57,773 nt of DNA from JBDTVS01 sp040007095 (GTDB lineage Bacteria > Acidobacteriota > Vicinamibacteria > Vicinamibacterales > CAVVIG01): the NCBI GenBank assembly GCA_040007095.1, contig JBDTVS010000216.1:1-57773 (forward strand), read 5' to 3'. The position numbers and the translations under genes are program-made. The notes under the pieces were generated by a model. The model worked only from the letters and a program-made list of their open reading frames with translations, did not search any database and had not been told where the DNA came from. Position 1 is the first letter of the stretch. Each line of letters begins with the position of its first letter. This document shows positions 16,844 to 25,252 of this stretch, piece after piece.

Positions 16844-19800
16844 CTAGAAGATGAACTTGACGCTGAGCTGACCTTGCGTGCCGGTCTGCCACAGGTCGGC
16901 CTGACCGTAGCGCGGATCGTAGGCATTCGCGCCGTCCGAAGTGGCAAGAATCGCTTTGGTGACATCGAAACCCTGCGCCAGGTCGACCTTCGAAAGATCG
17001 ATGGCCGACGATGCCCGCGCAGTCCCGGCGCCTCGGTTGAGGTTGTTGAAGAGGTGGGTCGCCGTCTTCTGGTTGAAGAGATTGATCACGTTCAACTCGA
17101 GACGGAGCTTCTTCGACTGCATCATCGAGAACTCGTGCGAGATCAGCAGGTCCGTGCGCGTCAGCACCGGGGTCCGGCCCATATCGCCGCGGCCATACAC
17201 GAACATCGGAATCGTATTCGTCGTGTTGACGTAGGTGCTGATCGGCGTCCCGCTCCCGCCGTAGAAGAAAAGGCCCAGTTGCGTGCCCATCGGGAACGAA
17301 TACGCGCCGTAAAGCTTGACGACGTTCGGACGATCCGTCGCGAGACGTCCAACCACGCCGTCGAGGTTACCGCGGGAATCCGCGAGCACCTCGTCGAGGT
17401 CCCACGCGCGGCCAGCGTTTCCGCCCTGACGGGAGATGCTTCCTGCTTGCTGTTGTGTCGTCGTCGAGCTCGTGCCGGTGGTCGGGGTCAGGATCTCGTC
17501 AGAATTGGCCAGTCCGGCATAGTTGCCGTAGAGGCGACTCAGGGTGTAGCTCGCGCTGGCGAACCAGTTGTTCGAGAAGCGGCGGCTGTAGGTCAACTCC
17601 ATCGCGTCGTACTGACGGATCGGCTTTGGCGTCGCGAACGGTTTGGTGAGCCCGGTGGTGGGTGTGAGCACCCCAAGTCCCTCACCAGGATTACCGATGA
17701 TGTAGGTTTCGTTGCCCTTGGCGTCGAGACCACCCATATCTTCAATGGTGCGGTCGAGATAGTTGTGCACAAAATGTATGCCGACGACAGAAGTTTGATT
17801 CGCCTGGAACTCGATGCCGAAGTTCGTGCTGGTCTGATACATCGGCTTGATGTTGGGGTCGGTAGAGTCGAAATTGGGCACACGCCGGTCGCGGAAAGAG
17901 TTCGGCGTCGCCGGGTCCCACAGGTCCCGACCGGGCTTGTTGTTTATGTTCAGACTGTTGATGTCCAGCGTATCCAACGAACGGTAGTACACCTGATAGA
18001 TGTCGCCACCGTATGAGCCGCGGGGCAGATCGTACTTCGTCCAATCGAAGTACTTGCCCCAGCTGCCGTATAGCTTGATCTTGCCGTCGCCGCGCACGTC
18101 GTAGGTCGCGCCGAGACGCGGCGCGACTTTCTGGCCGAACCCGAACTCGAAGGCGTTGATCCCATCCCTGAACGAGGGCACTACCTCGTGCTCACTGCGC
18201 ACGCCGAGGTTCAGCGTCAGGCGGGGAGTCGGCGTCCAGGAATCCTGAACAAAGAGAGAGTTGATGTTCGACCCGGCTTGTCCGACTGTGCCTCGGTTGT
18301 CGAGCTCGTAGTATCCGTAAGTGCCCGTGCCGCCCCCTCCGGCGACCAGGCTCGTGAACGTGCGGCCCCAATTCAACAGGATGAAGCCGCCAGGGTACGC
18401 AGAGTCCACGTCGTTGAGGGTGTGCTGGTAGCCGTACCCGCCCTTCAGCTGGTGCGTGCCTGCAGCGTTGAAGGTGTGGTTGTAGTCCAGCTGCATGAAA
18501 CCACGCTTGGTCGTGTCGAAATTCGTGATCAAGGACCGCGGCGTATTCTGGGTTCCAAGCGGCAACTGCAAGGCAGCGGGGACGCCGGGCACGCCGACGG
18601 CTGACGTGTTGTACGTCACGCTGGTCGTCGTCGGGATGCCGGTGTCGCCGAAGTTATCGTAGAAATAGCCGCCGCGCACACTGAGGTAGGCCGTACTGGA
18701 CAGCCAGATATCGACGTTGCCGGCCACGTTGTTCTGGTCCTGCTTCCAGCCTCTGACCGCTTGCGAAGCGTTGCTCGCCAGCGAGCTCGAGATGCCGTTC
18801 ACCGTCGCGCCGTTGAACGCAGACAGCGTGCCGGTGGACCGCGTCGGCGTCATCAGGCCGCTGATGTTGGCCTGCACGTGGCTGCTGGTGTAGCTGACCT
18901 TGCCGAAATACTGACCAAGGGTCTGGCTCTGGTCGATAGAACCGGGCTCGGTGCCGCTCGAAAACCCGTAGTTGTTCGTCCGGCGGATGATACGCGGCGA
19001 GACGGACCCGAAGAAGAACAGACGGTCCTTGGCGATAGGACCTCCGATCGAGCCACCCACCTCGTTCCGGATGTTGCGTTGTTTGTCGTCCTGAACGAAG
19101 CTCACCGTCTTGTCGTCGGTCGGGCTGAGCACCAGGCGCTGAATCTGGGCAGCGCTGACGGGGCTGCCATCGAAGTAATAGTGACCCTCGCCGTGGAAAA
19201 CGTTGCCGCCGGATTTGGTGACAGCGCTGATCACGCCCCCGAGCGCGCCGCCGAACTCGGCATTGGCCCCGCCCGTCTTGACCTGCACCTCCTGGAGGTA
19301 CTCGAATACCGTGTCCTGCCGCGATTTGCCGTTCACCAGGCTGTTGGTCACGACGCCATCAACCGTGAAGGAGTTCTCGGCGCCGCTGGCGCCATTCACC
19401 TGCAGACCGCCTTCGATGTCCCCTTGATTGACCGAAGGAGATGTCAACGCGATGCCCGTGAAGGAACGGGCCTTCGGCAAGCGATCCAACTCTTCCGATG
19501 TGACGTTGTGGGAGATCGTGACGCTCTTCAGGTCGATCTGCTTCTCAGCAGCCGTGACATTGACCGTTTCGCTGACGTTGCCCACTGTCAGCTGGGCGTT
19601 GACGGTAAATGTCCTGCCGAGGAGTACGAGGACATCGTCATTCGAGACTTTCTGGAAACCGCTCAGCTCGATGACGACGGTGTAACGGCCGGGCTCGAGG
19701 TCCGGGACTGAATAGGCCCCCTCCGCTCCACTCACCGCCGAGCGCACGGCGCCAGACTGCTTGTTGGTGATCGTAATCGTCGCGCCAGGAACCGCCGCCT

Positions 19801-19912
19801 GGCTCGAATCTGTCACGACCCCGGATAGACCGCCAAATCGCTCCTGCGCATGCCCGAGGCGTGCGCTCGCGAGCAGCAGTGCTAGTAACGCCGCTATTTT
19901 GTAAAAACGCAT
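16844..19912 (-). CDS. TonB-dependent receptor, Oar-like, with CarboxypepD_reg domain
   Basis: 1022 residues. Signal peptide to about 22 (LGHAQ). Carboxypeptidase-regulatory-like domain at about 28-108 (GGLSGVVTDSSQAAVPGATI). Plug domain at about 115-245 with FTVDGVVTNS and AEFGGALGGVISAVTKSGGN. A long barrel ends in LSVKFIF, with a terminal Phe. The start is supported by AAAGGAG nine bases upstream of ATG 19912. It shares architecture with the neighbouring receptor but diverges in the barrel, so it is an old duplication or an independent family member. The substrate is unknown. Confidence 0.9.
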   Translation of the reverse strand: MRFYKIAALLALLLASARLGHAQERFGGLSGVVTDSSQAAVPGATITITNKQSGAVRSAVSGAEGAYSVPDLEPGRYTVVIELSGFQKVSNDDVLVLLGRTFTVNAQLTVGNVSETVNVTAAEKQIDLKSVTISHNVTSEELDRLPKARSFTGIALTSPSVNQGDIEGGLQVNGASGAENSFTVDGVVTNSLVNGKSRQDTVFEYLQEVQVKTGGANAEFGGALGGVISAVTKSGGNVFHGEGHYYFDGSPVSAAQIQRLVLSPTDDKTVSFVQDDKQRNIRNEVGGSIGGPIAKDRLFFFGSVSPRIIRRTNNYGFSSGTEPGSIDQSQTLGQYFGKVSYTSSHVQANISGLMTPTRSTGTLSAFNGATVNGISSSLASNASQAVRGWKQDQNNVAGNVDIWLSSTAYLSVRGGYFYDNFGDTGIPTTTSVTYNTSAVGVPGVPAALQLPLGTQNTPRSLITNFDTTKRGFMQLDYNHTFNAAGTHQLKGGYGYQHTLNDVDSAYPGGFILLNWGRTFTSLVAGGGGTGTYGYYELDNRGTVGQAGSNINSLFVQDSWTPTPRLTLNLGVRSEHEVVPSFRDGINAFEFGFGQKVAPRLGATYDVRGDGKIKLYGSWGKYFDWTKYDLPRGSYGGDIYQVYYRSLDTLDINSLNINNKPGRDLWDPATPNSFRDRRVPNFDSTDPNIKPMYQTSTNFGIEFQANQTSVVGIHFVHNYLDRTIEDMGGLDAKGNETYIIGNPGEGLGVLTPTTGLTKPFATPKPIRQYDAMELTYSRRFSNNWFASASYTLSRLYGNYAGLANSDEILTPTTGTSSTTTQQQAGSISRQGGNAGRAWDLDEVLADSRGNLDGVVGRLATDRPNVVKLYGAYSFPMGTQLGLFFYGGSGTPISTYVNTTNTIPMFVYGRGDMGRTPVLTRTDLLISHEFSMMQSKKLRLELNVINLFNQKTATHLFNNLNRGAGTARASSAIDLSKVDLAQGFDVTKAILATSDGANAYDPRYGQADLWQTGTQGQLSVKFIF

Positions 19913-20013
19913 GGCATTGGGCTCCTTTGAACAATACAGACACTCGCTGTATCAGTTACGACTTCCAGATCGTCAATCTTCACCAAAGAGTCGTTGGTCA
20001 TCAAATTAATGGA

Positions 20014-20044
20014 ATCCGTCACAGAAAATCTTACATCCGTCACA
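20014..20044. promoter_or_regulatory. Direct repeat ATCCGTCACA x2, possible operator
   Basis: ATCCGTCACA occurs at 20014-20023 and again at 20035-20044, 21 bases apart, which is two helical turns. The site is in the AT-rich divergent region between the TonB receptor gene (starting 19912, minus) and the VWFA gene (20179, plus). Such phasing suits a regulator binding on one face of the DNA. Confidence 0.4.
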
Positions 20045-20165
20045 CACGTACCGCCGATTTCAATTTGATGAGCTATCTCGGAGTCTTTACAGATTGATCC
20101 AAAAAATGGGAGGCGCCATCGTCTTCGACGTTTGTTCGCTTCGCCAGGGGACTCCCGCGAGGGCC

Positions 20166-20171
20166 TATAAT
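20166..20171 (+). promoter_or_regulatory. Perfect -10 element TATAAT, 7 bases before an ATG
   Basis: TATAAT ends seven bases before the ATG at 20179, so the predicted transcript starts at or one base before the start codon. No good -35 is seen at the usual distance. Confidence 0.55.
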
Positions 20172-20178
20172 CCGCGCG

Positions 20179-20982
20179 ATGCTCGAGACGTTCCTGCTGT
20201 TGGTTCTGGGACTTTCGCAATTCGGCGCCAGCCGGACCGCCCTGGCGACAGTGGCCGACGCCCGCGGCCGCGCGATCGTGGACATCGAGGCCGACGACTT
20301 CGTGGTGCGCGAAACCGGCCGGCCTCGCGACGTGCTCTCGGTGCGCGTGGCCGACTACCCGGTTGCGGTTGTCTTGGACAGCAGTGCTGGCGCGGCCGGC
20401 GACTTCGTGATGGTGCGCGAGGCGGCGGCGCGCTTCATCGCGCGGATCGGCCACCGGCCGATCGCGGTCGCACTGTCCGATCCGGCGCGGCTCATCTCCA
20501 CCTTCGACGACGACCGCTCGGTGGTTGTGGAGAGTCTCGGGAAGGCGACGCCGGGCGGCTCGAGCGAGGGTCTCTTCCAAGGCATTATCGACGCCGCGCA
20601 TGCCATTACCGAGAACGGCTCACACTTTTCCGCGATCGTCGTGGTGTCGGCCAGACCTCTCGCCAACGTGCCAAGCGAACTGCTCAAGCCCATTCTCGAC
20701 AGCGGGGCCACGGTCCACGTGATCGCCGCCATCGGGGACCAGGCCCAGGCGGCAAACCGATCGGCGGAGATGCTGCGCGCGCTCGCCGACGAGACGCGGG
20801 GCCAATTCACCACGATCTACTCGTCCGCGTCGTATCAAGTGGCGCTCGATCGCCTCGCCGACCGGCTGGCACCTCAGTTGATGGTCGAATACGTCGTTCC
20901 GGTAGGGTCCGTGAGCGGCAACGACGTGCAGCTCGGCGTCCGGATCCCCGGAGCGCGAGTCATCGGATTGGGTGTGAAATAG
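20179..20982 (+). CDS. VWFA-related protein (acidobacterial type)
   Basis: 267 residues. A short hydrophobic N-terminus is followed by the hallmark VADARGRAIVDIEADDFVVRE segment seen at the start of VWFA-related acidobacterial proteins (compare DFLVRED and DFSVFED at 33905 and 34801), then a von Willebrand A-like fold. The MIDAS motif is degenerate: D67-S-S69-A-G71 instead of DxSxS, so metal binding is doubtful. It is probably exported and involved in protein-protein contacts. It appears to have a leaderless promoter and converges on the ATP synthase F0 operon with an 18-base gap. Confidence 0.75.
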   Translation: MLETFLLLVLGLSQFGASRTALATVADARGRAIVDIEADDFVVRETGRPRDVLSVRVADYPVAVVLDSSAGAAGDFVMVREAAARFIARIGHRPIAVALSDPARLISTFDDDRSVVVESLGKATPGGSSEGLFQGIIDAAHAITENGSHFSAIVVVSARPLANVPSELLKPILDSGATVHVIAAIGDQAQAANRSAEMLRALADETRGQFTTIYSSASYQVALDRLADRLAPQLMVEYVVPVGSVSGNDVQLGVRIPGARVIGLGVK

Positions 20983-21000
20983 GGGCCTGCCCGGATCGTG

Positions 21001-21504
21001 TCAGTGCTTGCGCGCGTCCATTTGCGTGAGCGCGTCTTCGATCAGCCGATCGTTGTCTTCCTTCGACAGATTGCGCTGAATCAGCTTCGACGCAATCAGT
21101 ACCGACAGATCGGCGGCTTCATGGCGAATCTGCTGCAGCGCGCGGCCGGTCTCGAGCTGAATCTGGCGTTCGGCGTTGCGGACGATGGTGTCCGACTCGG
21201 CCTTCGCCTTCTGCCTCATCTCTTCCCGGAGCCGTTCGGCATCGGCCCGGCTCTGGGCGATGATCGTCTCCGCCTGCACGCGCGATTCCTTCAGGATCTG
21301 GGCGGACTCCTGACTGACGCGCTCCAACTCGCGGCGCGCCTGCTGCGCCTCCTCCAACGACTTCCGGATCAGCTCCTGACGCGCCTCGAGCGCCTGCAGC
21401 AGCGGCCGCCAAGCGAACTTCGCGAGCAGCCCAAGCAGGACGAGGAACGTCAGGATCGTCCAGATAAACAACCCGGGATCGGGCTGGACGAGTGGGTTGT
21501 CCAT
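21001..21504 (-). CDS. atpF: ATP synthase F0 subunit b
   Basis: 167 residues. Starts MDNPLVQPDPGLFIWTI, with a single TM helix at about 10-30, then a long charged coiled coil (RELERVSQESAQILKE; QSRADAERLREEMRQKAKAE) reaching to about 140. It forms the peripheral stalk. It is the last gene of the F0 operon; no delta, alpha, gamma, beta or epsilon gene follows, so the F1 part must be encoded elsewhere. Confidence 0.93.
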   Translation of the reverse strand: MDNPLVQPDPGLFIWTILTFLVLLGLLAKFAWRPLLQALEARQELIRKSLEEAQQARRELERVSQESAQILKESRVQAETIIAQSRADAERLREEMRQKAKAESDTIVRNAERQIQLETGRALQQIRHEAADLSVLIASKLIQRNLSKEDNDRLIEDALTQMDARKH

Positions 21505-21508
21505 CGAC

Positions 21509-21745
21509 CTACCGTCCCAAGAACAGCACGAGCAGCGCGAACACTTCGGCCAGAATCGCGACGCCTTCCAACAGGAAGAGAGGCAGGTTGACGGCGCCGG
21601 TGATCTTGTCGGCGGCCGCTGGCTGGCGGGCGATTCCTTCCGCGGCGGCGGCGGCGAGCTTGCCGATGCCCAGTCCGGCCCCGATCACGATCATGCCGAG
21701 CCCGATCGAAATCCCAAAAAACTGCACAATTCCTGTCATTAACAT
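21509..21745 (-). CDS. atpE: ATP synthase F0 subunit c
   Basis: 78 residues, or 76 if the second ATG is used. Two TM helices with a glycine-rich first helix (GAGLGIG) and the polar loop ARQP. By alignment of LLEGVAILAEVFALL with the usual LAEALAIYGLV, E60 is the ion-binding carboxylate. A second Glu, E67, lies two turns further along the same helix and is unusual. Typical Na+-type Gln/Ser ligands are not obvious, so proton coupling is likely. Confidence 0.93.
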   Translation of the reverse strand: MLMTGIVQFFGISIGLGMIVIGAGLGIGKLAAAAAEGIARQPAAADKITGAVNLPLFLLEGVAILAEVFALLVLFLGR

Positions 21746-21778
21746 CTCCTCCGTGTGTAACGACGCTTCGCTTCGTTA

Positions 21779-22720
21779 CTAATGATGAACGTGAATGGCC
21801 ATGCCGATGAAGACTGCGGTCAGTAGCGTGAACACGTAGGCCTGAATCAGGACCACAAGGATCTCGAGGCCGGAAATGCCCACTGCCAGTGGTATCGAAA
21901 CCGCGAGGCCGACGCCGATACCGGCAATCGCGCGGCCGAAGAGCTCGGTGAACAGGAATACGAACGACAGGATCGCCAGGATGGCGATGTGGCCGCCCGT
22001 CATGTTCGCCGCAAGTCGCATCGTCAGCGCAAAGGGACGAACGAACATCCCCATGATTTCGATCGGAATGAGAATCGGGTAGACGAACTTCGAGACGCCG
22101 CCCGGCACCAGGTTCTTCCAGTGCGTGACGAAGCCGTGCGCCTTGGAGCCCGCCACGATGATTGCGCCGAAGGTAATGGTCGCGAGCGCCGCGGTCACGT
22201 TGAAGTTGGCGGTTGTCGTCGTGCCGCCGTGCATCACCTGTTTGACGAACGACCCTTCCGCGGTATGCAACACGAAGTGGTCGAGCACGCCCAGCAGTTC
22301 GAAGACCGGAATCAGGCCGACCGCATTCGAGCACAGGATGAACACGAAGAAGGTCAGGAGCAGCGGCGCCCAGGTGTTCACCCACTTCTTGCCCACGTTC
22401 GGCAAGACGATCGAATCACGAATCCATTCGACCAGAAACTCGAGTGCGTTGGCGAAGCCGGAAGGAATCGGCCGGTCCTGCTTGGTGTATCGCCGGACCG
22501 TCCACGACAGCAGGATGAACACGAACGCGGAGACCAGCCACAGCATCAGGACGTGCTTAGTCACGGAGAAATTGATGCCGGCAATCGTCGGCAGGTGGAG
22601 CAATGGATGGTCGAGTCCGCTGTTCGAGACGTGCTCGATGATCGTCTTGCCGGCGTCGAATTTCTCCGCCGCCTCGGACGCGTGCTCCTGAAGATGCTCT
22701 TGCAGCGCGAACAACATCAT
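21779..22720 (-). CDS. atpB: ATP synthase F0 subunit a
   Basis: 313 residues from ATG 22720 (ATG 22717 is equally possible). The long N-terminal segment (EHLQEHASEAAEKFDAGKTI) precedes the first TM helix. Conserved helices include MRLAANMTGGHI with the essential Arg in FALTMRLAANM, and GLEILVVLIQAYVFTLL near the end with the conserved Gln. It forms the proton channel with the c ring. Spacing to atpI upstream is 20 bases. Confidence 0.95.
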   Translation of the reverse strand: MMLFALQEHLQEHASEAAEKFDAGKTIIEHVSNSGLDHPLLHLPTIAGINFSVTKHVLMLWLVSAFVFILLSWTVRRYTKQDRPIPSGFANALEFLVEWIRDSIVLPNVGKKWVNTWAPLLLTFFVFILCSNAVGLIPVFELLGVLDHFVLHTAEGSFVKQVMHGGTTTTANFNVTAALATITFGAIIVAGSKAHGFVTHWKNLVPGGVSKFVYPILIPIEIMGMFVRPFALTMRLAANMTGGHIAILAILSFVFLFTELFGRAIAGIGVGLAVSIPLAVGISGLEILVVLIQAYVFTLLTAVFIGMAIHVHH

Positions 22721-22740
22721 GGTGTGTGCGACGTCCGTGT

Positions 22741-23103
22741 CTACTTCATCCCCGCGAACAGGCGTTTCAAGTACAGCGCCTCGACCAGATACAACCCGAC
22801 GAAATACACCGTGAAGCTGGCGGCGAACGGCGCCGGCCGCACTGAGAGCCCCTTCAAGACGATGACGACGTACGCGCCGAACAGCACCATCTTGCCGACG
22901 AATCCGCCCATCATCACGGCCGTCACGCCGGCGGGATTCGTCCGATGGGTACGTTCGACCGCAATCCATGTCCCCACGGCGATCACCAGCGGCGCAATCA
23001 TCCCGAGGAACAGCTCACGGCCCATCCCGAAGAGGGCGATGGCCGCGAGGCAGGACGCCACACTCGCGCCAACCATCCACTCGACGGGCTTCATTTCTTC
23101 CAA
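22741..23103 (-). CDS. atpI: AtpI-like membrane protein of the ATP synthase operon
   Basis: 120 residues with four TM helices. Its position between atpZ and atpB, and its size, match the AtpI/subunit I family. That family assists c-ring assembly or Mg2+ handling and is weakly conserved, so the symbol rests largely on context. The start overlaps the atpZ stop by 13 bases. ATG 23094 is an alternative start. Confidence 0.75.
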   Translation of the reverse strand: MEEMKPVEWMVGASVASCLAAIALFGMGRELFLGMIAPLVIAVGTWIAVERTHRTNPAGVTAVMMGGFVGKMVLFGAYVVIVLKGLSVRPAPFAASFTVYFVGLYLVEALYLKRLFAGMK

Positions 23104-23336
23104 ACCACTCTGGCCAGATCCACGAAGCCGACGAGGATGCCGAATACCAACCCCGTCAGGAGGAACCCGTGCCCGGCGCCGCGCCAGGAATCCACGGCAT
23201 ACCCAATTCCGCCCAGCAGCAAAATCGCGCCGATGAGCGTGTAACTCGCGCCTGCCGCCGGCCCCGAGCGCTCCGCGTTCTCTTGAAACGATTTGGCCGT
23301 CCGGGCAATCAGCGACTCGCGGTCATCGTCTGGCAT
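23091..23336 (-). CDS. atpZ: AtpZ/AtpI family protein
   Basis: 81 residues. A hydrophilic N-terminus is followed by two TM helices with the family pattern GAILLLGGIGYAVDSW, then GHGFLLTGLVFGILVGF. Such proteins open F0 operons and may help assemble the c ring. It is first in the operon, preceded by a TATACT -10 element. Confidence 0.82.
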   Translation of the reverse strand: MPDDDRESLIARTAKSFQENAERSGPAAGASYTLIGAILLLGGIGYAVDSWRGAGHGFLLTGLVFGILVGFVDLARVVWKK

Positions 23337-23380
23337 GGCGGTCGCTCATAGTGCCCGAATATCCGCCGACCCGGCTGAGG

Positions 23381-23386
23381 AGTATA
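23381..23386 (-). promoter_or_regulatory. -10 element of the F0 ATP synthase operon
   Basis: TATACT on the minus strand, 45 bases upstream of the atpZ ATG. The -35 region is weak, so the call is moderate. Confidence 0.45.
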
Positions 23387-23444
23387 GCGTACCTTGTGAA
23401 AAACTTCACGCAATCGTCGGAGTGGGTGGCAGTCAGTGCGAACG

Positions 23445-23555
23445 CTACGTGATATCGCCTGGTCTCTTGCGGCTAAAGAACCAAACCACCCGGAACAGCA
23501 GGATGACGGTGACGATGCCGCCGAGCGCCAAAATTCCCAATGTCTGCTCCTTCAC
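23445..23555 (-). CDS. Possible 36-residue single-pass membrane peptide
   Basis: A GTG start at 23555 gives MKEQTLGILALGGIVTVILL followed by FRVVWFFSRKRPGD and a stop. One hydrophobic helix (residues 6-27) is followed by a positively charged tail, a coherent small membrane protein. The ribosome-binding site is poor. It lies on the same strand between nuoN and atpZ. Its function is unknown; it could be a small accessory of one of the complexes. Confidence 0.35.
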   Translation of the reverse strand: MKEQTLGILALGGIVTVILLFRVVWFFSRKRPGDIT

Positions 23556-23782
23556 GCGTGGGTCCTGTGACCGACCACTTCTCTACGGTTCCTACTCGGC
23601 CGTTACTCCAGCCTCGCGTTCTCGTCGTTCTTCAGGCCTGGTCGCCGCGGCGGCTGCCTGCCGACCACACGACATGATGCCAGCTCCGACGGCTTCCTCG
23701 CGTACCGCCAACGCGGTTTGCACAGAAAGAATTTTTGGCCTGGCGTGCTGGATGTTCGAAGCCCGTGACGCGCCGAAATGCG

Positions 23783-25252
23783 TTACCGGATCGCGGCCGA
23801 GAGTGCCGCCGCACCCAAGGTTCGCGCCGACGCTTCAGCCAGCGCGAACAGCCGGTCCGGGTACACGCCGAACAGGAGCGTCGCGACGACGGCCAATCCG
23901 ATCGCGAACGCCATCGCCGGAGTCGCCTTCGGCTCGGAACCGCCGCCTGGCGGCTTCAAATACATGAACACCACGAGGCGGAGGTAGTAGTACAACGAGA
24001 TGGCGCTGTTCAGCACGCCGATCACCGCCAGCCACACGTAGCCGGCGTCCATTGCGGCGCCAAAGAGCCAGAACTTGCCCATGAAGCCTGCCGTCGGCGG
24101 AATGCCCCCGAGCGACAACATGAAGAAGAGCATGGCAAACGCCGCCAGCGGATGACGCAGGTAGAGGCCCGCGAAGTCCTTGAGCTCGTCGCCGACCACG
24201 TCCTCGCGCCGCATCATGACGATGACCATGAAGGCGCCCAGCTGCATGAACGTGTAGATCAGGAGATAGATCAGCATCGCCGTCACGCCGCGCGGCGTGC
24301 CTGCGACGACGCCCATCAACAGGTAGCCGGCGTGCGCGATCGAAGAATACGCAAGCATCCGCTTGAGATTGGTTTGGGTCAGCGCGGCAAGGTTCCCGAC
24401 CGTCATCGTGACGACTGCCAGCGCCTCGAACAGGACCCGCCAGTCGGCGCTCATCGACGGCAGCCCCTCCAGGAAAATCCTGAGGAGCATGGCAAACGAC
24501 GCCGCTTTCGACCCCACCGACAGAAACGCGGTCACCGGCGTCGGCGCACCTTCATAGACGTCCGGAGCCCACATATGAAAGGGCACGGCGGCGATCTTGA
24601 AGCCGACGCCGGCCACGACCAGCATCACCGCAAGCACCAGACGCGGGTCGCGCTCCTGCCCGACGAACGCCGTCGCCATGGTCCGCAGATTGGTCGTTCC
24701 CGACAGACCGTACATCAGCGACATACCGTAGAGCAGAATCCCGAGCGAGAAGGCGCCGAGCAGGAAGTACTTGACCGCGGCCTCGTTCGATCGCTGATTC
24801 GGCTTGATGAACCCGGCCAGGATGTAGAACGACACCGCCATCGTCTCGAGGCCGATGAAGATGGTAATGAGATCGATCCCGCCGGCCATGATCATCATGC
24901 CGAGGGTCGCGCAGAGGATCAGAAAGTAGTACTCACCCGGGCTCGCGCCTTCGATCTCCAGATAGCGGACCGACATCAACACCGTGAACGCCGCGGAGCC
25001 GAGGAATACGACCTTGAAGAACAGCGCGAACCGATCGACGGCAATCAACCCGTGCGCCACCTCGACGTGCGTATTGGCGAACGGCAGCAGGGAGACCAGC
25101 GTTGCACCAATCGCCAACAGCGTGACGGCCGGCAGCAGCTTGCTACCGCGCGCCACCAGGACATCGACAATGAGAACGAGAAGGGCGCCCGCCGTCATGA
25201 CCAGTTCCGGCAGGATGTAATAGAAATCGCTCGAGGAAATGCCGGGCGGCAT
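23783..25252 (-). CDS. nuoN: NADH-quinone oxidoreductase subunit N
   Basis: 489 residues from the ATG that overlaps the nuoM stop (TAATG). Antiporter-like membrane subunit with about 14 helices. Conserved features: FIGLETMAVSFYILAGF (essential Glu), AGVGFKIAAVPFHMWAPDVY (Lys in the broken helix) and TNLKRMLAYSSIAHAGYLL. It is the last gene of the partial complex I operon. Confidence 0.95.
   Translation of the reverse strand: MPPGISSSDFYYILPELVMTAGALLVLIVDVLVARGSKLLPAVTLLAIGATLVSLLPFANTHVEVAHGLIAVDRFALFFKVVFLGSAAFTVLMSVRYLEIEGASPGEYYFLILCATLGMMIMAGGIDLITIFIGLETMAVSFYILAGFIKPNQRSNEAAVKYFLLGAFSLGILLYGMSLMYGLSGTTNLRTMATAFVGQERDPRLVLAVMLVVAGVGFKIAAVPFHMWAPDVYEGAPTPVTAFLSVGSKAASFAMLLRIFLEGLPSMSADWRVLFEALAVVTMTVGNLAALTQTNLKRMLAYSSIAHAGYLLMGVVAGTPRGVTAMLIYLLIYTFMQLGAFMVIVMMRREDVVGDELKDFAGLYLRHPLAAFAMLFFMLSLGGIPPTAGFMGKFWLFGAAMDAGYVWLAVIGVLNSAISLYYYLRLVVFMYLKPPGGGSEPKATPAMAFAIGLAVVATLLFGVYPDRLFALAEASARTLGAAALSAAIR

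Larger units (their letters stand above)
23337..23782. other. Spacer between the nuo and atp operons
   Basis: 446 bases. It contains the atpZ promoter (23381-23386) and a possible 36-residue membrane peptide gene (23445-23555). The remainder, about 23560-23780, has an open minus-strand frame rich in Arg, Glu and Ala (ending REREAGVTAE) without recognisable homology or a good start, so I do not call it. Confidence 0.5.

Noticed and set aside
23560..23782. Minus-strand frame ending in REREAGVTAE
   Set aside because: No convincing start, ribosome-binding site or family pattern; composition is what GC-rich non-coding DNA gives.
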